Positions 43,790-53,919 of a stretch of DNA of 64,000 bases are shown here, piece after piece; within the stretch, counting starts at the first letter, position 1; each line of letters starts with the position of its first letter. The notes under the pieces were generated by a model that saw only the letters and a list, made by a program, of their open reading frames with translations, searched no databases and was not told the origin of the DNA. The position numbers and the translations under genes were made by a program. Origin of the DNA: Symsagittifera roscoffensis (lineage: Eukaryota; Xenacoelomorpha; Acoela; Convolutidae). The stretch is from NCBI RefSeq assembly GCF_963678635.1, contig NC_087067.1, positions 43,375,829 through 43,439,828 of the forward strand, written 5' to 3'.

Positions 43790-44785
43790 GATTGAAAATG
43801 AAGTGCATGTCAATTGCTAACACACAATCAAACTTCCAATCAGAAGGTCAAAAGTACCATAGTAACCGAGGTTACAGCCAGCAGTCCTTTCATCGCGTAT
43901 TCCAGTCAAGATCCTTGAAATTTTCTAGATATGGAAGTGATAATGATTAAAAAAAGATGACAAGTGTTGATGTCCTTACAATTAAAATCGATACGGGTTA
44001 CGTTTCTTCAATAAGACACGAGAAAATATAATATACAAGGGTTACAAACAAAAAAATTCGTCGAAAGTTATTTTGTCATTTATTGTTCCGAGTACGCAAG
44101 CGGCGGTCGCAATCTGTATTGCCATGGAGACTCTCTGTTTTAAAAAGCTGTCTGCTCTGGGTTCCTCAGTGCATATGCTTAGATTCTTACAAAATTTCTG
44201 TGCTGTGGCCGGCCGCGCCCTGAATCTCAAAAGCTAGCGGTTGAAGAAGATACCCATCATCTACTAGATTTTTTAATTGTCATTTTTTCGCTCTTCCGCT
44301 CCAGCGGCAGCCGCACCAGGGTTACAAACAGACGCTGCATTAATCCTACAAGGAGCTAAGGAGTCTACTACCGTTACGTACCACAAGAGCTGCTTACCAA
44401 CAGCCAATTGAACGAGCGTCAAACTGTCTGGTCGCTTATGATCCGTCCTGTAGAGGTGTCGTGGTTCTAAAATAGACTGAATGTGAGTAGAAGATAAATT
44501 CTGCTTTATAAGAGCAATCAGGTTTGAATGCCTAGAGAATCTCCCTGCACTTTCGAGGCAAGAAAGACTATGCAAACTAACTTCGGTAACGTCTTTTTTT
44601 TTTCACTCGCATTTACGCCGTTCGCATATTTATGAGCCTAATCGAAGTCCTATCGCAATTCTGAGTTGTTGGTTTGACAGTTTTAAACTCAAATGTTTGC
44701 ACGGAATGACGTTCATTGATTAAAAATGAAGTGCATGTAAAATGCTAACACACAATCAAATTTCCTTGGTATCAGAAGGTCAAAA
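43790..44785. repeat. Direct repeat of ~75 bp at both ends of this interval
   Basis: CATTGATTGAAAATGAAGTG, then GCTAACACACAATCAAA and TCAGAAGGTCAAAA, at 43788-43858 recurs at 44711-44783 with few changes. It may be the 5' end of the LINE and of a second truncated copy. Confidence 0.6.
44042..44575 (-). pseudogene. Retroelement C-terminal fragment, broken
   Basis: Frame 44575-44273 reads RPDSLTLVQLAVGKQLLWYV then VVDSLAP. After an in-frame TAA it continues GYLLQPLAFEIQGAAGHSTE. After a frameshift it reads SFLKQRVSMAIQIATAACVL (44230-44042). The order RPD-LTL, W-VTVVDSLAP, F-PLAFE, QR-S-AIQ matches the conserved tail found behind reverse transcriptases of a widespread invertebrate retroelement group, from memory of the pattern. 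No RT core is nearby. Confidence 0.5.
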
Positions 44786-44799
44786 ATATCATTGTGCCA

Positions 44800-45865
44800 T
44801 TCTGCCAGATTGGCACAGCGCAATCTTCCGGGCGACACGAAAGAAAACGAATAAAGGCCTTAGTAAAGAAAAATTACTCCAATCACGTAGTCTGAGGATC
44901 CGAGACTCAGCTATGTGGTTGTGTTCGCATGCAAACGAAAGCTGATCAAAAGTCGTTTGACTGATGGCCTAAAAATAGTAACTTTTTACTTAGCCCTAAA
45001 CAGACCAGAAAATCAACTGGCAAGGTCGAGACGGTGAAAAACGAGTAGGATTAAGGTAACTGACGCCTGCCAGTTGTTAATAGGTACTTTTTCTACGCTC
45101 CGTCGCTGTGTAGTATTTGGGCGAATGTTACATAGACGTTTTTATGGCGCTCCTGGGTGGGCCTGTCAAAGGCATAAGACCATCATGATCAGCAAGCGTT
45201 TCAGCGACGAACCCTCCGCTCCGGGCGTATGCCCGAGTTAGAGGCCTTAATGACCGTTATTGTACTAGGGGGAAGGTGCGTACCCTCCGTCTAGTACTAT
45301 TTAGCTTTTTAACTTAGTTAACACCGAAAATTCCGGGGGCCGAAGGGTCAGGTGGGAAGTCATGAGCCCGCTTGTCCCAAGGTCCCGGGACCAAAAACAA
45401 TTAAAGAGAAAGCGTAAAACCAAAAAAAAATAATGCATAACCAAGAAAAAGCCAAAAATAAATTAATTTGAAAACAAAAAAGTACAAAAAACAGTAAAAA
45501 ATCCAAAAAAGACCAAAAACAGTAAAAAACATAAAGTGACAGTTTATATGTTATTTCCTGACGAGATGTGATCTGACTTTCCTATTTGTTGTTGTTTCAG
45601 ATTGATTTATATCATTTCTGATAGAAAGATTGTGTGTTTTGGTGAAGAGTTGGATACCCTCCCTTGCGTGTAATTTGAGTATTTAAGCACGTTAATGGTG
45701 ATTTTGCCGGTGGCCGGAGGGTAGAGTGGCAAGCTGACCGACGTGTTCCACACTCAACAAGGACATCAAGGACAACATCCAGAACGACTGTTGGGTATCG
45801 TTGAAACAATTTTGGTATCGTTCGGGTACTATTTCATCAAAACTTAAGTGGTGGGGGGGCACGAT
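44800..45865 (+). other. Region before the Gypsy element, candidate 5' LTR
   Basis: No gene. From about 45215 the motif ACCCTCCG starts to recur. A purine/A-rich stretch lies at 45395-45530. If the primer-binding site at 45866 is right, the 5' LTR would end near 45860. No matching second LTR copy is visible in the window, so this stays unproven. Confidence 0.3.
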
Positions 45866-45883
45866 TGGCGCGGTCCGATTGTA
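45866..45883 (+). promoter_or_regulatory. Candidate Gypsy primer-binding site
   Basis: TGGCGCGGTCCGATTGTA follows GGCACGAT, with a CA four bases upstream as an LTR end would have. TGGCGC-type sites are common in Gypsy elements. The tRNA match was not verified. Confidence 0.35.
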
Positions 45884-46928
45884 CCCTCCATCGATTACAA
45901 ATTTCCGAGTTAAGGGTCTTAATTCGGGTATTTTGGTGCAAAGGAGGGTATAGTACTATTCATTAACGACTACTAATAGGTTATCATCCTCATTATATAT
46001 TACTTATCTCCTAATTAGACCCAAGAAACACCCAAATTTTGTCGAAAATTATCGATTTTCGACCAAACTGTAGACCCCCAAATTTTTGGATATCCGAGCT
46101 TTTCCGAACAGCAAAAAGCTTTTATATAGTGAGTAACTACGTAGTTCGATCCCCCTAACTAAAGAAACTGCGTGAGAAAAGACTCAGCAAAAGTTGGAAA
46201 AAACCAAAATTTTTCGATCAAACTTTCGATAATTTTCTGAATTTTGTCAATCTGTTTTGGGGATCGAGTTTTTGAGTTTTTAGAGTTAGAGCAATAAAAT
46301 TTTTTGTATTAGGAGCGTGCTAGTACAACGTGCTCGGCTGCCAGAAAAATTTTTGAAAAACCCTCCGATTAGCTCCGTGGATAGAGCTAACGACTTAAGG
46401 ATTGGAAAAGGAAGGAGTCGGAGGGTCCAAATTTGATAGTTATTGGCCAAATTTTGTCTCCAAACCAATTTTGGTCCGGTTTTTTGCATAATTCCAGTGC
46501 CGCACAGGGCTACTACGCTCGTTTCAATTATTTTTAGGCACTTTCAACAGGAATTGCGGAAAAATCTTCTCAGAACCTATGTAGGTGGTGAAAAAAGCCC
46601 ATTTGGACAAACACGTTTTTGGCAATTTCTCAAAGACTAGCCAACCGATCGGGATAATTTTGGTACCATAAGTCGAAATTTTGGACCATTTTTCCGGACC
46701 GCAACCGTTTTTGGAATGATAATCTCGGAAAAGAAAAATTTTTTAGAATTTGTTGGTTCGGAGGGTCCAAATTACAGGTAACCCTCCGAGCGGCAGAAAA
46801 TTTTATCAAAACACCTTTTTATCCTGCTGGGAAGGTTGGCCGTGTCAACCAACCTGGTTTTAAGCAAGTTACACCGCATTCAGAGGCTTTATTGCCATAA
46901 ATTAACCCCTTTTTCCTGATTTTTGCGG

Positions 46929-47295
46929 AACCCTCCGGAGTAACCCTCCGGAGTGACTTAAGCCCTTTAGCAACCCTCCTTAGTAGAGATTTTCCACGAG
47001 ACCCTCCGAAGGAGTTAAAAACAACACCCCATAAGGAATTTAGCTTGTTTTGTCGCTTTCTTAAGCTAGCTGAAGGCCCTTTTCAAAAACTTGAAAATTT
47101 TGGAAGAACCCTCCGAGGTAACCCTCCGGAGCATATTAAGCCTTTTGTTGACCCTACTTAGTGAGTTAAGGGGGACCCTCCGAAGTCTCTTGGGTGACCA
47201 AGGTACTCTCCGAAGTAACCCTCCGGAGTAGGCTAAGTGTCTTAACAACCCTCCGAAGTAACCCTCCGGAGTGACTTAAACCTTCTAACAACCTT
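46929..47295 (+). repeat. Cluster of CCCTCCGGAG-containing ~45 bp repeats
   Basis: TAACCCTCCGGAG followed by ~30 related bases and CAACCCTCC (or variants) occurs at about 46940, 47117, 47217 and 47260. Each contains the palindrome CTCCGGAG. Further single ACCCTCCG motifs are scattered from 45217 to 47290. Confidence 0.8.
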
Positions 47296-47541
47296 CCTTG
47301 TTAGAAACTTGAGGAAACCTGTGGCAATTTGGGAGACGGGAAAAATCCATTTAAAAAAGATCATACTAGGATATTAGGCGTGCTTATTGCAATCATAGGA
47401 GCCCATTTTGACCCGGAAATTCGTGATCAACTGTGGATTCTAGATCGGGTGTATCAGAAGTACCCGAACAAATTTTTTTTTTATGGTGATTTTGGTTGTG
47501 TGGTTGCCTTGAGCTACTTAACAGGAAAGTTCGGGCAATCC

Positions 47542-47615
47542 GGGAACAAATAAAGGAAGACCTCGGTGAGTGTATTAGGCAAATACACACTCACTTGAGA
47601 AGAAAAGTTGTTCCC
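47542..47615 (+). other. Structured leader hairpin 1
   Basis: Closing stem GGGAACAA (47542-47549) with TTGTTCCC (47608-47615), 8 of 8 pairs. Inside is a second stem GTGAGTGTATT with AATACACACTCAC around the loop AGGCA. Predicted from sequence only. Confidence 0.7.
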
Positions 47616-47726
47616 TGCTCTCGTGCACTTGGAGCAGTCCGGGTGTGGGGGAGCTTTTTCTTAGACTTTAGAAATTTTCGGTCAGAGGTTGCCTTGAGCT
47701 ACATAGTAGGACAGCTCGGGCAATCG

Positions 47727-47798
47727 CAGGACACCTAAAAGACGACCTCGGTGGGTGTATTAGGCAAATACACACTCACTTGAGAATACTGTGTCCTG
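47727..47798 (+). other. Structured leader hairpin 2
   Basis: Closing stem CAGGACAC (47727-47734) with GTGTCCTG (47791-47798), 8 of 8 pairs, around the same inner stem-loop as hairpin 1. Four of the eight closing pairs differ from hairpin 1, each by a double compensatory change. Confidence 0.7.
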
Positions 47799-48267
47799 GG
47801 CTTCGTTCTTTCGGATCGTTCCGATTGAGGGAAGTCTTTTTCTTTAAGACTAAGTTTTATTGATCTGTTTCTGAATCATCACTGCTTTTTACCAAAGATT
47901 GTTTGATTTTAACAAAGCAGTGACTTGATAAATTGTGTGGTGATAAATTGATACTGACGAAAGGTCGCTGTCACCTGTAGGATATTCTTATCTGATTATC
48001 GATTGTGTTTTGTGTGTTGATTATATCTTGTGAAATTTTTTTGATACTGTTATACTATACAACAGGGTTGAGTTAGCATTATATCAATACTGAGCAGGCC
48101 CTGTGTGTAACTTTAGCTGAATCGCTAAGATTGTTATTGAGAAATCTAAGAGACAGTTTTGATACCTACGAGATCGAAGAGGCAGCGTTAAGTAATTTAA
48201 CTTGAACTTGTTGCGGTACGTGTGCATCGCCATTAAATAATAAGAATATTGTTATTTGTCACAAAGT

Positions 48268-49368
48268 ATGCAGCGCAGATACTCGTTAGGATCGACTACT
48301 AAGATTCCCAGGCTGAGCAAGGGCAGCACGCAAAATTTTAAAACTAGGCGTAGCCAGTCCTCGTTTAGCAGCGCTTCCGACGTGTTTGCTGAAAACGAAT
48401 CGACTAAAGGTCAACCTGATCTTTCAGTGAGCGAAATGAAACTAAGGAGCGAGAAAAACCTCGATGGCGACCAAGGGCGGAGCGCCGAGGCCGGACCCGC
48501 GAGCGAGACGCTTGTGGACCCCTTTGACGAAGGAGAACGGACGCTTATTCGACCCGACTTTGAGCCGAGCGAGGACCTCGAGCGGGAGGAAGTTGAGACG
48601 ACGGAGGAGACCTCGGAGCGTTCCGAGGTCGAGCCGAGAGAGGAAGTGTTATTCAGGGGAATATCCAAATCGGAGACGAAGAGTCATAGGTGGAGGAGAG
48701 AAAATTCACATTCAGCTAATACCCACTCATCCCTGGCCAAGCAGAGCAACAACGCGATGATGTCGAGTATAAGCCCGAGTGAAGAACAACTGGGTTCGAA
48801 GGCCAAGAAGAGCTGGAAGTCTTTGTACGATGAGCGCATGGCGTCACTACGAACTGAAGGTTTATCTTCCAGTTATGACTACCCGGAGATAACCCATCCG
48901 GATGTGAACTTCACACCGTGCCCAAGGAACGACATGAGCAGGAAGGCGTCGTCCGCCTCGCCGACCAGGCCCATGTCACATGGGATAACGATGGGAGCGT
49001 CATCAACATTCGACAGATTGATGACGTCGATGAGCAAGCAAAAAGGTGGTGCGTCATCAAGCACCAGGCTGCAGCCGCAGTTGACCTCATCTTCTTTGGG
49101 ACTAACCCCGTCGTTTGGGGCCACTGGCAATATAAGTGACATGTTCGCTGGCGTAATGAATGGTCTGGATGAATTGAGACGGGACATGACGAAGAGAATA
49201 GATCAAGTTGATGAGAGAGCTCACCAAGGTCGAAAGAATCTGAGAGATGAACTAACGCACGTGAAGTCGCAGGCGAGGGTTGATCAGGCTCAGTTGATTC
49301 GCAACACCGATCAATGCCTGGCGGAGAGCCTGGCACAGGCAAACAAGGAGTCACACGAAAGAGGCTAG
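48268..49368 (+). pseudogene. Gypsy Gag, N-terminal part
   Basis: 367 codons from the ATG at 48268 (the open frame extends four codons further up without an ATG) to a TAG. Composition is Ser/Glu/Arg-rich and acidic (EREEVETTEETSERSEVEPR). Near the C terminus a helical segment appears (MNGLDELRRDMTKRIDQVDE). A one-base shift near 49355 and a TGA at 49388 separate it from the next segment, which continues the helical region (LEKRLDAKSDLMMRKLDAIL). Confidence 0.65.
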
Positions 49369-49390
49369 GATGACGAGGGAGATCGAGTGA

Positions 49391-50766
49391 TTGTTGAACG
49401 ATCATGATAGTACCTACGCCCACACGATGACTAGCCTGGAAAAAAGGTTAGATGCCAAATCTGACTTAATGATGCGGAAGCTTGACGCGATCTTGAACGG
49501 GGGCAATTGGGAGGAGCTTCCGAACCCAAGGGAGCGCTCACGCCATGCGAATGATGGAGATGGTACGGGCAGCTATGCCAGAGCCCAGCAAAGCTCGAGA
49601 ACGAACTACGAACCTAGGAATAGGGAGCGGCTAAGAGCAGCCCCGTCGAGGCCTGGCTGGACGATTCCAGTCTCGCCGGAGGCAGATGCTACTCCGGCGA
49701 CAAGGTTGCGAACTGTGCCACAAGTCAATTCAGTGCCAGATCTGACTACAGTCTCACAGGACACGACGATGTATGCTTCGATGTTTGAGCCTCTGAACAG
49801 ATCTCTAGAGACATTCATCAGCAAACTCTCGAAGTCAACCGAGAGAGGAGAGGGGTCAAGAAGGACATTGAAAAAGCCGAAGTCATACAAAGACGAGTCC
49901 GACGGCTGCATTGATACTTGGATAGAGGTGATGAAGTTACACTTTGAGGAAGAGAGTCTCTCCAAGAAACAAGAGTGCAGCGCGCTAACGAGCAACCTGG
50001 AGGGTACTGCACTAAATTGTGTAATGGCGAAAAGAGCCAATGAGAGAGACAGCGCTCGCAAGATATTCGACATCCTGCTGAATCGTTTCGGCTCTGGAGT
50101 ACAAGGGCACCAGGCTATGGTGAAGTTCGAAAAGAGGCGTCAAAGAGATGACGAATCCATAGACAAATTGTTGGACGACCTTGAATTGCTTAGGAGGAGA
50201 AGCAAACCCGATGAGAGAATATCCGAGCGAAACTTGGCGATTGGTTCGAAGTTCATGGACGGAGTAAAGAGTGAGGAGTTGAAGACGATGTTGGCCACAC
50301 ACTTCACCCTGTCACTTGACCAGGTACCCACGCCCGATGATTTGGGTATGAAGTCACGCGAGTATTTACTCATAAAACCGAGGGTGCAAAACCGTCACAG
50401 CAATTATGGTAACTACAGCGGGACGAACACTGGTGCGAACTCCAGTTGGTACAAACCTCGCGATGACATGGATAAGAGGAGGTAGTGTGCGAATTGTGGT
50501 TCGATGGACCATCACGTTTCCGCGTGTTCTGCATGCAAACAGAACATGAAGGCAATAGGCTACTTTCTCGATGACGTCGACGCGACCGACGAGGATCACA
50601 AAGAGTACGTCAGAGGGCTCATCATGAAATATGGTCCGAGGTGTTTCTTCTGTAATTTGGAGGGACACTTCAAATAGGATTGCACTCAATTTTGGGATGC
50701 AGTGGCGGACGCGAAACATCCCGCCACGAAGAGGCGCTTTCGGATGTCAAGGCCAGTCGAGCACGT
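49391..50766 (+). pseudogene. Gypsy Gag, capsid and zinc knuckles
   Basis: The capsid-like part is around 49900-50380: GCIDTWIEVMKLHFEEESLS, LEGTALNCVM, FDILLNRFGSG, and a helical region up to MKSREYLLIKPRV. After an in-frame TAG (50483-50485) two CCHC knuckles follow in the same frame: CANCGSMDHHVSAC and CFFCNLEGHFK-stop-DC. The second knuckle contains an in-frame TAG (50676-50678). A one-base shift near 50727 then leads into the next frame. Confidence 0.75.
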
Positions 50767-51840
50767 CTGATAAACGAGGCCGAGTTTCGGAGAAAGGAGA
50801 CGACACCGAGCACCTTTACGACTAAGAAGGTAAAGACACTGCCTGACGAGGTGGTAGCCTCGAACCTGGAGGCAGAGTCGGCTAGCCCGCTCAAGGTGGA
50901 TTACGGTCTGGCGGCAAGGACAGCGTTGCAGAATGTCAAACAGGAGCTAGCCACGAAAGAAGTGGAGCAGTGGGTAAGGTCGGAGCTGGAGAGCACAGAT
51001 CTTCGGGAAAGTTTTAATATTCTGGGTAAAACGACAAAAATAGAAGACAAAGAAGAACCCAGGAAACAGGGACTAAAACTGAACGTTATATCTGGGAGAA
51101 CTTTCGGCATGACGAAGCAGGGGACGAAAACAATGTCCATTATCTCAGTCGCAGGGCACCAGGTGGTCAAGAACTTGAGTGAACCATCCGAGATTACACT
51201 AGTTCACCTGGACATCTATGCCGACTACCTGAAGGAGAAAGATCCCAAACTGGACTCCAGGGCAGTGCGAGCGCTGCTCACAACAGGAGGTCCAAGGCTG
51301 ATGAAAGTGGATGGACATTACATCAATGTCCATGGCCCATACCCGATTCTAATGAATGTGGATGGCATCAATATCTACACAAAAGCTCACATAACTGATG
51401 CGAACGATCAGATTGGCCGGATATACATTGGTCAAGAGGAACTGAAGGTTAGACGAATCGGACACAACGCCATGCTCGAACAAGATGCGGTGCACATAGG
51501 TTGCGAGGCCGATCTGGCCGCACACGTGCTGGACGTGCAAGGCAGACAACTTTCAGTAAAGGGACTGCTAGACACGGGAGCAGTGGTTAGTGTCATGCCA
51601 GTCAAAACTTGGACCGACATGGGTTTCGAGAGGTAGGATCTCATACCGACAAACATCAGGTTGGCAGCTGTCAATCAGGGAGCGATCTATGTGACTGGAC
51701 GAACCCCGATCATTTCACTGCAGCTCGGAGGAAGACATCTTTGGATGAGCTTCCTAGTAAAGGAGAATTTGGACGAATCCGATCAGTTCATCTTAGGAAG
51801 GGACTTCGTACGCAACTTTGATGTCACGATCGATCTCAAT
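50725..51840 (+). pseudogene. Gypsy protease region
   Basis: Frame 50680-51636 continued after a TAG at 51634-51636 in the same frame. A ~250-residue N-terminal region of unknown role leads to VKGLLDTGAVVSVMPVKTW, the retropepsin active-site motif (DTGA), and ~70 residues later FILGRDFVRNF, the second conserved strand. The TAG falls between them (GFER-stop-DLIPTNIRL). The protease would cut Gag-Pol. Confidence 0.8.
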
Positions 51841-53116
51841 GACGGGTTGATTAGGATCAAGGATCCTGAGAGAAAGTATGAAAAGAAACCCCTTAATAAG
51901 ATCTTAATTAACCAGGCCAAGGTGCGGATTTTTCTGGATCGAAAAGTTAGATTAAAACCAAACCAAGCCGTAGTAGCGACGTTTAGGATGAGGAACTTGA
52001 ATGAGCTCAGCAATGACAGACAGGTGTGTCTGGTACCCAATCCAAACAGTAAAAGCTCAGCTATTTTAGGAAGAAGCTTCTCACTCACTCAGAGCGGACT
52101 GTGTGTGAGTGTGTTGTTGAACAGAGAAGCAACAACAGTGACAATACAGAGGGGAAAGAAACTTGGCTATGCTTTGCCTCTGAACACAGACTTTCAGAGT
52201 GTGGAGAACTTGAAAAAGTTTGATGTAACTAAATGTCCATTGCATGCGAACCAAGAATGTATAATGAAGAAAGTAAATGAATTGAAATCTTCTAGGAAAT
52301 TGTTTTCAATGAAGTCGGAAACAGATGATGGGCTGTCTAGTTGTTCCAACTTTCCTGTGAGGCCGACAGAGACAGAGTTAGCAGTGAATAAACCGGTCCT
52401 ACCTGAGATAGAACATTTGAAGGGCAAAATATCAGACATGGAACTAGATTCGCTCAGAGCGGTGCTAAGTCGGAACGCAGACGTTTTTTCGAAACATAAG
52501 GCCAACATAGGTTGCTGTAATTTTGTAGAACACGAGATTGAGATAGAAGAGGGCTCGGTACCTCATAGGGAAGGGGCGAGAAGGATGACCCCTCACAAGT
52601 CAGAAGCGTGTAGGAAGGAAATCGAGATGTTAATGGAGTATGACATGATCGAGCCGTCGAAGTCCCCGTGGTCTTGTGGCGTGGTCATGGCGAAAAAGAA
52701 AGGGGGACAACTCAGATTTTGTTGTGATTTCCGTTATCTGAACGCAGTGACTATAAAGGACGCATACCCGATTCCCCGCATCGATGAGAGCCTATCCAAG
52801 CTGGGAGACGCGAATCTTCACGACGTTGGATTTGGGCTCTGCGTTCTGGCAGGTGCCACTCCGAAAGCAAGATCGAGAAAAAACCGGCTTCGTGTGCAAG
52901 CTGGGATTGTTCCAGTAGAAGAGGATGCCGTTCGGATTGTGCAACGCGACGGCCACATTCCAGCGACTGATGGCCCAGGCACTCACGAGCGTCACTAAGA
53001 AATACGGGAATATCATCATGTGTTATGTCGATGATGTCGTGATTGCAACACCAACCTTAGAAGACCATATAGAGAGTTTGGAGGAGGTGTTTTCTTGCAT
53101 GAAGCAGGGGGTCTGA
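51840..53116 (+). pseudogene. Gypsy reverse transcriptase, copy with full N terminus
   Basis: A pre-RT linker, then the RT domain from about 52540: MEYDMIEPSKSPWSCGVVM, FCCDFRYLNAVTIKDAYPIP, RIDESLSKLGDA. A frameshift near 52813 follows. In the next frame come LDLGSAFWQVPL, FQ-stop-KRMPFGLCNAT (TAG at 52916-52918 where Trp is expected) and the catalytic CYVDDVVIATPTLEDH (YVDD at 53024-53035). A further shift near 53105 leads to the thumb/connection segment. Confidence 0.88.
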
Positions 53117-53919
53117 AATGTAAATTCTCTAAGTGTGAAATCCTCAGAGATTCCATAAAGTGTCTGGGCCACCTGGTGGATAAACATGGAGTGAGATCAG
53201 ATCCTGAAGCGGTTGAAGCGGTGCTGACCTGGAAGGCACCTAAAACAGATACACAGCTGATGAGTTTTTTGGGATTCGCTAATTATTATCGAGAGTTCAT
53301 CAAGGGGTATGCTCACAAAATATACCCCATGCAGCGGTTGATGAGAAACAAGGGCAAAAAGTTCACTTGGACTGATGAGGCACAAGTTTCATTTGAGAAC
53401 ATCAAACGTGAACTTTGCGAGGCACCGGTCCTCTGCATGCCAACAGAGAAGGGGATGTTCGTGCTGAACACGGATGCATCAGTGGTTGCGATATCGGGCA
53501 TACTTCACCAGGAGCAGGAATGGAACGGGAGAACGGTTCTTCGTCCGATAGCCTACGGGAGTAAAGTCCTGAGTGATACTGAGATGAAGTACGGCGCAAT
53601 AAAAGCGGAGATGTTCGCGGTGATCACTTTCGTGGAAAAATACAGGGCCTACTTGGGGAGTGCTCCCTTCAAGTTGCGTGTGGATAATCGTGCCCTTGCC
53701 TGGCTGAAAACCTATTCGATGGATCAGAGTTATATTGGTCGTTGGATCGTGCGCCTGGTTGGATACCACATGATCATAGAGCACCATACCCGTGACAAGC
53801 ACCAGAACGCAGACAGCCTCAGTAAAAAGACAGAATTCTATGAGCGCCTCGAGGAGAAGCAGGCTAATCAATCGAAAATCAAAGACGGGTTTTCATTTCT
53901 GGACAAGGAAACTTACTAG
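53095..53919 (+). pseudogene. Gypsy RT connection and RNase H, duplication copy 1
   Basis: Contains LKCKFSKCEILRDSIKCLGH, VRSDPEAVEAVLTWKAPK, LMSFLGFANYYREFIKGYA, then RNase H with LNTDASVVAISGILHQEQE (first Asp), IKAEMFAVITFVEKYR (Glu), KLRVDNRALAWLKTY (Asp) and HHTRDKHQNADSLSK. It ends at a TAG, and the coding frame continues one base over in the linker. Confidence 0.88.

Larger units (their letters stand above)
39934..43800 (-). mobile_element. CR1/Jockey-like non-LTR retrotransposon, broken
   Basis: On the minus strand: ORF1 with PHD-type zinc finger, apurinic endonuclease, reverse transcriptase and C-terminal segment, ending in a CTA trinucleotide tail (the TAG run at 39934-39961 on the plus strand). 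No LTRs are present. Several frameshifts and stops show it is inactive. The 5' boundary is uncertain; a related ~75 bp segment occurs at 43790-43860 and 44712-44785. Confidence 0.8.
47496..47868 (+). repeat. Two ~190 bp leader units in tandem
   Basis: GGTTGCCTTGAGCTAC starts at about 47502 and 47688. Both units continue with TTCGGGCAATC or CTCGGGCAATC, GACCTCGGTG, and GTGTATTAGGCAAATACACA, and end CTTTTTCTT.AGAC. They lie about 400-800 bases before gag. Each contains a hairpin (separate entries). Confidence 0.88.
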
